Positions 1-6,988 of a stretch of 64,000 bases of DNA are shown here, piece after piece (position 1 is the first letter of the stretch; each line of letters begins with the position of its first letter). The position numbers and the translations under genes are program-made. This DNA is from an uncultured Eubacteriales bacterium (GTDB lineage Bacteria > Bacillota > Clostridia > Oscillospirales > Oscillospiraceae). The notes under the pieces were generated by a model that did not search any database, was not told the DNA's origin, and saw only the letters and a program-made list of their open reading frames with translations. The stretch is from positions 24,583-88,582 of the forward strand of contig UQUO01000007.1 in assembly GCA_900544295.1 (NCBI GenBank), in the 5' to 3' direction.

Positions 1-315
1 AAGCACAACCGTTGGAGGAACAAGACTGTGGCTTTTCGGGTCTCCCCGGAAGAGGATACCCAGATCGAAACGGCGGTGAAGCTCACCGGCCTGACCAAGC
101 AAGATTATATCATCCGTCGGCTGCTGTGCCGGGATGTGGTGGTGCAGGGCAACCCCAGGGTCTATAAGGCACTGCGGGATCAGCTGGCCGCCGTACTGGA
201 CGAACTGCGCCGGATCGAAGCTGGGCAGGGCGTGAACGATGAACTGTTGGACACCATCCAGATGATTGCCACCATTATGAACGGGATGCAGGAGGACTTT
301 GCCTATGACCGATGA
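1..315 (+). CDS. MobC/ribbon-helix-helix-like mobilization protein (5' partial)
   Basis: The reading frame is open from base 1, so the true start probably lies to the left; a GTG at 28 is the first start codon inside the window. The visible segment begins with basic residues, then reads AFRVSPEEDTQIETAVKLTG followed by a helical stretch. This resembles the DNA-binding part of MobC-type relaxosome accessory proteins and related ribbon-helix-helix proteins of Clostridial mobile elements. Its stop overlaps the repA start, so the two are translated together; in element B an excisionase-like gene holds the same place. The family call is by resemblance only. A regulatory role is the alternative to mobilization. 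Confidence 0.55.
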   Translation, partial: KHNRWRNKTVAFRVSPEEDTQIETAVKLTGLTKQDYIIRRLLCRDVVVQGNPRVYKALRDQLAAVLDELRRIEAGQGVNDELLDTIQMIATIMNGMQEDFAYDR

Positions 316-1480
316 GAAAAAGAAAATGACCGCCCATGGTTCATCTGTTGGCGCAGATGATGGGCAGTCAATCTCTCAAAATTCCAAGACCACTATACCA
401 GACCCAGACGAAAAAAGCAATTCCCCCGAAAGAGATTTGGAGGAACTTTATCGGAAAATGCGCCGCATGAGCGACCCAGCCTATCTGCATACTGTGACCC
501 TGGATGAGCTGATGGATAATGTGTTCCAGGGCAAGTCCGCGGTGATTGAGAACCTGCTCTATACAGGAGCGTACATCCTTGCCGGAGCTCCCAAAATCGG
601 AAAGTCCTTCCTGGTGGCGCAAATCGCCCACCATGTCAGTACCGGTCAGGAGTTGTGGGGCTACAAAGTCCACCAGGGAACCGTCCTCTATCTTGCTCTG
701 GAAGATGACGAGAGTCGCTTGCAGCGCCGGATGTTCCGTATGTTTGGCGTGGAGGGGACAAGCTCCCTTCACTTCGCCACCAACGCTAAGATGATCGGCG
801 GTGGCCTGGATGAACAGCTGGAAAAGTTTGTCCGGGAGCACAGTGACACCAGACTGATTATCGTGGATACCCTGCAAAAGGTCCGAGAGGCGGTGAGCGA
901 TAGTTACAGCTACTCCAGCGATTATGAGGTGATCGGCAAGCTGAAGCAATTTGCTGACCGATATGGCGTCTGCGTCCTGATCGTCCACCACACTAGAAAG
1001 CAGCCTGCGGGAGACAGCTTTGAGATGATTTCTGGTACAACCGGCTTGCTGGGCTGTGCGGATGGGGCGCTCCTGATGCAGAAGGAGAAGCGAACGGATA
1101 GCAAGGCTACCCTGGAGGTGGTAGGCAGAGACCAGCCGGATCAGCGGTTATATCTGAGCAAAGACCAAGAGAGCTTGGTTTGGGGTCTCGACCATGCAGA
1201 GAATGAGCTTTGGAAGCAGCCTCCGGACCCAGTGCTGGAAGCCGTGGCAAAAATTGTGTCTGCTGACAACCGGGAATGGGAAGGCAGTCCCACCGAGCTG
1301 GCCCAAGCGATTCAAACGGATATGGCGGTGAACAGGCTCACCAAGCATTTGAATGTGAATGCCAGCCGCCTGTTGGAAGAACATCAGGTAAAGTACGAGA
1401 ACAAAACCAAACACGCCGGACGGCGTATCCAGCTGACCTACATGGTGGTGGAAGCACCTGCGTTTGAAGTAATCGAGTAA
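305..1480 (+). CDS. RepA-like AAA ATPase/replicative helicase of element A
   Basis: A RecA-fold ATPase of the AAA_25/RSF1010-RepA type. Walker A is GAPKIGKS at about residue 94 and Walker B is LIIVDTLQKV near 185; a later VHHTRKQ segment fits the family's conserved core. The C-terminal part (VNRLTKHLNVNASRLLEEH) looks like a small helical DNA-binding tail. Hexameric RepA helicases unwind plasmid or element DNA at an origin. ATG 305 is chosen over a TTG at 299 because it overlaps the upstream stop. The protein is closely similar along its length to the element B copy at 16,716, so the two elements share a replication or excision module. A role in autonomous replication of the excised circle is inferred. 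Confidence 0.85.
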   Translation: MTDEKKKMTAHGSSVGADDGQSISQNSKTTIPDPDEKSNSPERDLEELYRKMRRMSDPAYLHTVTLDELMDNVFQGKSAVIENLLYTGAYILAGAPKIGKSFLVAQIAHHVSTGQELWGYKVHQGTVLYLALEDDESRLQRRMFRMFGVEGTSSLHFATNAKMIGGGLDEQLEKFVREHSDTRLIIVDTLQKVREAVSDSYSYSSDYEVIGKLKQFADRYGVCVLIVHHTRKQPAGDSFEMISGTTGLLGCADGALLMQKEKRTDSKATLEVVGRDQPDQRLYLSKDQESLVWGLDHAENELWKQPPDPVLEAVAKIVSADNREWEGSPTELAQAIQTDMAVNRLTKHLNVNASRLLEEHQVKYENKTKHAGRRIQLTYMVVEAPAFEVIE

Positions 1481-1482
1481 AG

Positions 1483-1557
1483 CGCGACGCTCGCAACGGT
1501 CGCGACGGTGTTTTGAGGGGTACTCCCTGCACCGTCGCGACCGTCGCAACCGTCGCG
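1483..1557. repeat. Inverted array of 9-bp repeats after repA (element A)
   Basis: Right arm: three direct 9-mers ACCGTCGCG, ACCGTCGCA, ACCGTCGCG at 1531-1557. Left arm: three 9-mers in the opposite sense (CGCGACGCT, CGCAACGGT, CGCGACGGT) at 1483-1509. The centre is 21 bp. The array starts two bases after the repA stop. The same 3+3 design follows repA in element B. It may be an iteron-type origin or RepA-binding site, or a very large hairpin in the transcript. The repeats are seen directly; the function is inferred. Confidence 0.8.
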
Positions 1558-1570
1558 GAACGAAAAAACT

Positions 1571-1591
1571 GGGGTGGTATTTTACCACCCC
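1571..1591. repeat. Perfect hairpin after the 9-mer array
   Basis: GGGGTGGTA and TACCACCCC form a perfect 9-bp stem with a 3-base loop. No T-run follows, so it is a poor intrinsic terminator. Element B has a perfect hairpin (17,891-17,920) in the same place, so it may belong to the origin-like unit, for example as a single-strand initiation hairpin. Confidence 0.55.
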
Positions 1592-1932
1592 ATCTTCCAG
1601 GAGGTGCCCCATTTTAGGGCACTCTAAAAGCAACTACCATGTCGCGTTTCACGACATCCTATGCCTCGAAACAGGGTACCGGGTACAGGGGCAAAAAGCG
1701 TTCGGAGAACGCGCAGCCACAGAATGAAATTCTGTGTTCAAAAGGGGCTTGGGGGCGCTGCCCTCAACAAGCAGACGGCAGGAAATGTGAGTGTGTATTA
1801 ACACTCGCATTGCTTGCCCGTCGTGTGTGTGGCTATCCACACGCATTGCTTGCCTGTATCTAAAACAACCGAAATGGCCCTTGTACCGCTGCGGAAAATC
1901 AACTGAAATACAAGTATTGGGAGGTAACGAGT
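1592..1932. other. Non-coding region with two hairpins each followed by one 13-mer
   Basis: No convincing gene is present. Two short stems (around 1791-1805 with GTGT/ACAC arms, and around 1825-1843 with GTGTGG/CCACAC arms) are each followed directly by CGCATTGCTTGCC (1806-1818 and 1842-1854). The region lies between the 9-mer array and the DUF6061 gene. It could hold an oriT, a structured RNA or replication signals; the sequence alone does not say which. Confidence 0.5.
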
Positions 1933-2178
1933 ATGAGAAAAATTTTGTCCTGTGAGTTCAACCCGGACACTGCCTGCGTGGAGCTGTGCATGGAAGATGG
2001 AACCCTGTTGTCCATCGACTGCACCGCCGTGGAGAACGAGGTAGCGAACAGTATGTACCAGCGGTCAGAACTGGACTGGCTGATCTATAATGATCCGCTG
2101 TCCTATGCCGAACTCATTTTGAATGGGGACCCTGAATTGTATCTAAAAGCAGTAACAAAGAAAACTCCGTTAGATTGA
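1933..2178 (+). CDS. DUF6061-like small protein (element A)
   Basis: An 81-residue protein beginning MRKILSCEFNPDTACVEL. It has the same framework as the element B protein at 24,305-24,559: CKF/CEF N..DTACVEL, then a segment with ELDWLIYN or EMDWLIYN, then L.YA..(I/V)L(N/D)G..E.YL. Such small acidic proteins are common on Clostridial mobile elements (DUF6061) and have no known function. ATG 1933 follows a GGGAGG ribosome site. The gene lies between the origin-like region and the XRE/SLOG cassette; in element B it lies beyond that cassette in the opposite direction, so it is conserved but movable. Confidence 0.7.
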   Translation: MRKILSCEFNPDTACVELCMEDGTLLSIDCTAVENEVANSMYQRSELDWLIYNDPLSYAELILNGDPELYLKAVTKKTPLD

Positions 2179-2235
2179 TGGCAAAGAAAATCCGCCAGAA
2201 GCAACACTCTAAAGGGTGCGCCTCTGACGGATTTT

Positions 2236-2547
2236 TTACATCTTATCAATCAAAGCAAATACAACAGCTTGCTGTTCTTCGCTCAATCTTGACCAGCGTT
2301 CTAGAAGCTTTTTCTGCGCCTCAGTCAAGGAAACAGGTGCATCTTCTTCGGCAAACAGTTGAGACAGCGTAATGCCAAAGGCTGTGCAGATTTTCTCCAG
2401 GGATGGAATGGTCGGAACCATGTTCTTGCGATACCATGAGGAGATCGTGGACTGCGGCAAACCGGAGCGTTCTGCAAGCTGATACTCTGTCCAGCCCCGC
2501 TCCTCTCGATACGCGGTTATAACCGAGAGAATATCCTTCACCTGCAT
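2236..2547 (-). CDS. XRE-family regulator (element A cassette)
   Basis: A roughly 103-residue protein with an N-terminal helix-turn-helix of the lambda-repressor type: REERGWTEYQLAERSGLPQSTISSWYRKN is recognisable at about residues 15-45. A short helical C-terminal part follows. It is divergent from the SLOG gene at 2658, and the space between them holds an inverted repeat overlapping a promoter, so it probably represses itself and/or the SLOG gene. A divergent XRE/SLOG pair with an intervening palindrome recurs in element B. The second of two adjacent ATGs (2547) is the better start because it leaves more space after the AAGGAG site. Confidence 0.85.
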   Translation of the reverse strand: MQVKDILSVITAYREERGWTEYQLAERSGLPQSTISSWYRKNMVPTIPSLEKICTAFGITLSQLFAEEDAPVSLTEAQKKLLERWSRLSEEQQAVVFALIDKM

Positions 2548-2592
2548 CACTCCTTTGCTTGTGTTCTTCGTAAATTATACTTTGATAAATCG

Positions 2593-2631
2593 TTGTGATT
2601 TAATCATTTATATCGTATAATTTTAACGATA
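2593..2631 (+). promoter_or_regulatory. Promoter and overlapping operator between XRE and SLOG (element A)
   Basis: TTGTGA (2593-2598), 17 bp, TATAAT (2616-2621) reads toward the SLOG gene. The inverted repeat TATCGT-N9-ACGATA (2611-2631) covers the -10 box, as expected for a repressor site. The divergent XRE protein is the likely binder. The elements are seen directly; regulation is inferred. Confidence 0.7.
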
Positions 2632-2657
2632 AGCGCAACTACAAAGGAGGGAGAAAT

Positions 2658-3125
2658 TTGGGCGGAAAAAGCTGTTTCTTTATCGGACACCGAGAGGCAT
2701 CAGAAGAGATTTATCCGGCATTGTATGCGGCTGTGGAGCAGCACATTTTGGAATATGGCGTTACAGAATTTATCGTTGGCCACTACGGAGGATTTGATCG
2801 TCTTGCAGCGTCAGCAGTCAAAGAAGCAAAGCGTTTCTACCCAGAAGTGAAGCTCACTTTGCTATTGCCATATCATCCGGCAGAGCGGCCCATCCCAACA
2901 CCCGATGGATTTGACGGAACATTCTATCCACCGGGGATGGAAAGCGTTCCACGCAAGATCGCAATCGTGAGAGCAAACCGCTATGTTGTGGATCATGTAG
3001 ACTACCTCATCGCCTATGCGTGGCACCCTGCAAGTAATGCACGGGAGCTGGTGGAGTATGCAAAAAGGCGAGTAAAGAAAGCCCCTCTTTTCATAACAGT
3101 GATAAAGCATAATGATTTGACATGA
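2658..3125 (+). CDS. SLOG-superfamily protein (element A)
   Basis: A 155-residue protein that begins at TTG 2658 after AAAGGAGGG. It shows FFIGHRE near the N terminus, then VGHYGGFDRLAASAV and LLLPYHPAERP. This layout fits the SLOG/YpsA (DUF1273-like) Rossmann-type fold, whose members are thought to bind nucleotide-derived ligands. The element B protein at 23,819 is a close relative (FFIGHRE, VGHYGGFDRLA, LLLPHHPAERP, YVWHTASNA). Expression from its own promoter opposite an XRE gene suggests a small ligand- or stress-responsive unit. No biochemical role can be read from the sequence. Confidence 0.75.
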   Translation: MGGKSCFFIGHREASEEIYPALYAAVEQHILEYGVTEFIVGHYGGFDRLAASAVKEAKRFYPEVKLTLLLPYHPAERPIPTPDGFDGTFYPPGMESVPRKIAIVRANRYVVDHVDYLIAYAWHPASNARELVEYAKRRVKKAPLFITVIKHNDLT

Positions 3126-3127
3126 AG

Positions 3128-3156
3128 TTGAGCTTTTCACGAAAGTGTGATAAAAT
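3128..3156 (+). promoter_or_regulatory. Promoter of the restriction island
   Basis: TTGAGC (3128-3133), 17 bp, TAAAAT (3151-3156), preceded by TGTGA as an extended -10. It lies just ahead of the small XRE gene and the same-strand mrr and hsd genes, so it could drive the whole island. Confidence 0.65.
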
Positions 3157-3190
3157 AAATCCAAGCATTTCTTGCTTTGGAGGGACTAAA

Positions 3191-3400
3191 ATGGCGATTT
3201 GTTATGACCGCTTATTCCATCTGATGATTGATAAAAAGATAAGCAACGCACAGCTAAAAGAGAAGGCCGGTTTTAGTGCCAATATTATCACCCGCTTAAA
3301 GCGCAATGAGTATGTTTCTATCGAAAGTATCGAGAAGATTTGCCGCGTGATGGAGTGCGGCGTGGACGATATTCTGGAGTTTGTTCCGGAAGAAAAATAA
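3191..3400 (+). CDS. Small XRE/Cro-type regulator at the head of the restriction island
   Basis: A 69-residue single-domain helix-turn-helix protein (KISNAQLKEKAGFSANIITR, then a C-terminal IEKICRVMECGVDDILEF). ATG 3191 follows GGAGGGA; an upstream in-frame TTG-type extension lacks a ribosome site. It resembles the small C-type or Cro-like proteins that stand in front of restriction genes and time or limit their expression. That role here is inferred from position. Confidence 0.8.
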   Translation: MAICYDRLFHLMIDKKISNAQLKEKAGFSANIITRLKRNEYVSIESIEKICRVMECGVDDILEFVPEEK

Positions 3401-3503
3401 GTAAGAATTTTGACAAAGTGGCTTGATTTTGAAGGTGACTTTCAGGATACAAGATTCTCGCAGGCTGAGAAGCTGTGAAAGAACGGATAGGAGTGTGGCT
3501 GTG

Positions 3504-4493
3504 ATGGCGGCAGCAAGCAAAACGGTTTGGGGAATCCATACGATGGACGATCCTCTTTTTTTGAATCAGAATCTAATTGCAATCGGCTGGGAAGAGATGG
3601 GCGACTTGTCGGCTATAAGTACATCCCGTGATGCCTACAAAGAAAAATATATCGCGGCCTATCCGGACGCTAAAAAAGGTTCGATTGCCACAAGTGCTGG
3701 AATGCTGTACCGATTTGTCCACGAGGTACAGGAAGGAGACTATGTGGTGTTCCCGTCCAAAATTGACCGTAAGATCAATATTGGGGTCGTGGAGAGTGCC
3801 TATTTCTATGAGGCTACCGCAGCACTGTATCCTAATCGCCGGAAAGTAAAGTGGCTCAAACATCTGCCGCGTACAGCCTTTTCCCAGGGCGCTCTGCATG
3901 AAGTTGGCTCGGCGCTGAGCTTTTTCCAGGTGAAAAACTATGCAGATGAGTATTTTAAGGCTCTGGATAAAGATTTCAAAGGCAATATTCTGGAGCCGGA
4001 TACCGATGAGACAGTGGCGCAAACGGCAGACGAAATCATCGAGGCTACCCGAGATTTTATCTTGAAAGAGCTGAGCAAAAATCTGAAAGGTTATGATCTG
4101 GAGCCGTTTGTCGCAAATCTTTTGCAGGCCATGGGCTACCGCACGATCCTGTCTCCGCATGGTGGGGACAGCGGCATCGACATTACTGCCTATAAAGATG
4201 AGTTGCCGCCCCGCATTGTTGTTCAGGTGAAGAGCCAGGACGGAGACATCAAAGAGACAACCATCCAGTCCCTGAAAGGCGCTATGCGTGAAGGAGATTA
4301 TGGTCTGTTCGTGACACTGTCCAACTATACCAAAAATGCGCAGAAATATCTGGATAGCACCCCTATTATTCGAGGCATTAACGGCACAGAACTTGTGGAT
4401 CTCGTCTTGAAATATTACGATCAGCTCAGTGTCAAATACCGCAAAATGATCCCCCTGAAAATGGTGTACATCCCCGTTCCGCCAGAGGAGTAA
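3504..4493 (+). CDS. Mrr-type restriction endonuclease
   Basis: A 329-residue protein. The N-terminal half (WGIHTMDDPLFLN onward, with GDYVVFPSK) looks like a DNA-recognition module of the EVE/Mrr-N kind. The C-terminal half is an Mrr nuclease domain of the PD-(D/E)xK superfamily: GGDSGID at about residue 219 and VVQVKSQ near 241 supply the catalytic D and QxK. Such enzymes cut DNA carrying foreign or modified bases. ATG 3504 is chosen because of the AGGAG at 3489 and because the residues upstream do not look conserved. The gene sits between the small XRE gene and hsdM. It may act as an independent type IV enzyme beside the type I system. Confidence 0.85.
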   Translation: MAAASKTVWGIHTMDDPLFLNQNLIAIGWEEMGDLSAISTSRDAYKEKYIAAYPDAKKGSIATSAGMLYRFVHEVQEGDYVVFPSKIDRKINIGVVESAYFYEATAALYPNRRKVKWLKHLPRTAFSQGALHEVGSALSFFQVKNYADEYFKALDKDFKGNILEPDTDETVAQTADEIIEATRDFILKELSKNLKGYDLEPFVANLLQAMGYRTILSPHGGDSGIDITAYKDELPPRIVVQVKSQDGDIKETTIQSLKGAMREGDYGLFVTLSNYTKNAQKYLDSTPIIRGINGTELVDLVLKYYDQLSVKYRKMIPLKMVYIPVPPEE

Positions 4494-4537
4494 ATGGGAA
4501 CCTGACAGGAAATTAAAAAGAGAACGGAGAGGTACCG

Positions 4538-6988
4538 ATGGCAATCAAAAAGAGCGAAATTTACAGCCAGATATGGGCTGCATGTGATAAACTTCGGGGC
4601 GGTGTGGAACCTGCTCGTTATAAGGATTACATTTTGACACTGCTGTTTGTGAAGTATGTGTCCGACCGCTTCAAGAGCAGCGATAACTGGGACATTGAAG
4701 TACCGGAAGGCGGTAGTTTTGACGATATTGCTGTGCTCAAATATAAGAAAAACATTGGTGAAGGCATCAATATCATCATTGGCAAGCTGGCAGAAGCCAA
4801 CGACTTAAAAGGCATTATCGACATTGCCGACTTCAACAGCGAGGAACTGGGCACCGACAAGGAAGCGGTAGATAAGCTCTCTGGTCTCGTGGAAATTTTC
4901 CAGAAACCGGAGTTGGACTTCACCAACAACCGCGCTGGCGGAGATGACATTTTGGGCGACGCCTACGAATTTTTGATGCGGAAATTTGCCCAGGATTCCG
5001 GCAAGAGCAAGGGCCAGTTCTATACGCCGGGCGAAGTCTCTCGGATTATGGCAAAGGTGATTGGTATTGATAAAGCCACCGATCCCAGCATGACAGTCTA
5101 TGATCCTGCTTGCGGTTCCGGTTCGCTGCTGATTCGTGCGGCGGATGAGGCCCCCTGCGAGATCTCTATCTATGGACAGGAAAAGGATAACTCCACCGCT
5201 GGTCTTGCCCGCATGAATCTGGTCCTACACAACAAGGGCGCTGGCGTCATTGTCGGCAATAAAAGCACCTTGTCTGCACCCCAGTATAAAGATGAGAACA
5301 ACCCTGAACTGCTGAAAACCTTCAACTACATCGTAGTCAATCCACCTTTTTCGGATAAATCCTGGATGGATGGCATTACGATCCCTGATTCTTATGGGAG
5401 ATACAGCGAGACTGTGTTGGGCGTGCCGCCGGAGAAAAACGGTGACTATGCTTGGCTGCTGCATGTCCTGAAATCCTTGAAATCCAACGGCAAGGCGGCG
5501 ATCATTTTGCCCCATGGCGTGCTATTCCGTGGCAATGCCGAGGCTGACATTCGCAAAAAGATCATTGACCGGGGTTATATTAAAGGCATTATTGGTCTGC
5601 CTGCTAACTTGTTCTATGGCACAGGAATTCCTGCCTGTATCCTGGTGCTGGACAAAGAGGATGCTGCTGATCGTACCGGCATTTTCATGATTGACGCCAG
5701 CAAAGGCTATGTGAAGGATGGAAACAAGAACCGCCTGCGGGAACAGGATATTCACAAGATCGTGACCACCTTCCTTACAATGGATGAATCGGACCCTAAG
5801 TATGCCCGGTTTGTCCCAAACGAGGAGATCAAAGTCACCAACGAGTACAACCTGAATATCCCGCGCTATATTGACAGCAGCGAGCCGGAAGATTTACAGG
5901 ACATCAATGCCCACCTGAACGGCGGCATTCCGGAGAGCGATGTGGACAGCATAGCGGAATATTGGGCGGTATACCCATCTTTGAAGGAAATCCTGTTTCA
6001 GCCGCTGCGTCCGGGGTATCTGCGTCCGGCGGTGGGCAAGGACGAAGTGGTTTCCACGATTATCTCCCATCCGGAGTTTATCCGCCATGCCGACCAGGTG
6101 GACGATGCCTATGCCCGATGGAAGGAGACCGTTACCCACGATTTGATGGAACTCAGCCGGGACATTCACCCCAAAGAGCTGATTGCCAAAATTTCCGAGC
6201 AGCTTCTGGATGATTTTGCCCAGGTATCGCTTCTCGACAAATACGATGTCTATGAAGTGCTGATGGAGTATTGGGCGGAGACCATGCAGGACGATGTGTA
6301 TGCGGTCTGCTATGACGGCTATGAGGCCGGGCGAGAAATTGCCTATGAGTATGTGACCAAGAAGAAAAAAGAAAATGGCCAGACCATCGAGGTCAAGACC
6401 GATAAGATCAAGGGTTTTGAGGGTAAGCTGCTCCCCAAGGTTTTGATTGCTGAACACTTTTTTGAGGAGGATGTCAAGGCGCTGGATACCCTTCGCGGCC
6501 AATTGGATGAGGTGTCCGCCAAGCTGGAAGAACTGGCCGAAGAAAATGACGGTGAGGACGGACTGTTTGCTCAGCTGGATGATCTGAAAAAGGCCACTAT
6601 CAGTGCCCGGATCAAGGCAATCAAGAAAGACCCTGCCGCCAAGGAAGAATTGGCTGCATTAAAGGAGTATATGTCCCTGTTGGATGCCGAAAGCAATTAC
6701 AAAAAGGCAATTAAGCAGGCCGAGGCAGACCTGGATACCAAACTGGAGAAAAAATACCCCCAGCTGACGCTGGAGGAGATTAGCCATCTGCTGGTGGAGG
6801 AAAAGTGGTTTGCCGCTATTTACAGTGGAATTGATGCCATTCACGAGGCGGTGTCTCATCACCTTTCTGCTCGTGTGACCCAGCTGGTAGAGCGGTATGA
6901 GTATACCCTGAAGGAATGTGAGGATGAAGTAGACCAGTACGAGACCAAGGTCAAATCTCATCTGGAAAGGATGGGGTTTGTATGGTGA
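4538..6988 (+). CDS. hsdM: Type I restriction-modification methyltransferase subunit
   Basis: An 816-residue N6-adenine methyltransferase. It has an HsdM N-terminal helical domain, SAM-binding motif I DPACGSGSLL at about residue 188 and catalytic motif IV NPPF near 267. It is much longer than classic HsdM proteins of about 500 residues; the tail after about residue 480 is rich in charged helices and probably forms coiled coils, as in the long HsdM variants of Firmicutes. It methylates adenine in the bipartite target chosen by HsdS and forms the M2S core with it. Its stop overlaps the hsdS start by seven bases, so the two are made together. Confidence 0.95.
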   Translation: MAIKKSEIYSQIWAACDKLRGGVEPARYKDYILTLLFVKYVSDRFKSSDNWDIEVPEGGSFDDIAVLKYKKNIGEGINIIIGKLAEANDLKGIIDIADFNSEELGTDKEAVDKLSGLVEIFQKPELDFTNNRAGGDDILGDAYEFLMRKFAQDSGKSKGQFYTPGEVSRIMAKVIGIDKATDPSMTVYDPACGSGSLLIRAADEAPCEISIYGQEKDNSTAGLARMNLVLHNKGAGVIVGNKSTLSAPQYKDENNPELLKTFNYIVVNPPFSDKSWMDGITIPDSYGRYSETVLGVPPEKNGDYAWLLHVLKSLKSNGKAAIILPHGVLFRGNAEADIRKKIIDRGYIKGIIGLPANLFYGTGIPACILVLDKEDAADRTGIFMIDASKGYVKDGNKNRLREQDIHKIVTTFLTMDESDPKYARFVPNEEIKVTNEYNLNIPRYIDSSEPEDLQDINAHLNGGIPESDVDSIAEYWAVYPSLKEILFQPLRPGYLRPAVGKDEVVSTIISHPEFIRHADQVDDAYARWKETVTHDLMELSRDIHPKELIAKISEQLLDDFAQVSLLDKYDVYEVLMEYWAETMQDDVYAVCYDGYEAGREIAYEYVTKKKKENGQTIEVKTDKIKGFEGKLLPKVLIAEHFFEEDVKALDTLRGQLDEVSAKLEELAEENDGEDGLFAQLDDLKKATISARIKAIKKDPAAKEELAALKEYMSLLDAESNYKKAIKQAEADLDTKLEKKYPQLTLEEISHLLVEEKWFAAIYSGIDAIHEAVSHHLSARVTQLVERYEYTLKECEDEVDQYETKVKSHLERMGFVW

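Noticed and set aside
1483-1557. CRISPR-like array in the 9-bp repeats
   Set aside because: The repeats are 9 bp, adjoining, without spacers and arranged as an inverted repeat; no cas gene is nearby.
1639-1863. A 74-residue frame in the gap after repA of element A
   Set aside because: It has no ribosome site, the sequence is dominated by hairpins and repeated 13-mers, and the predicted protein resembles no real domain.
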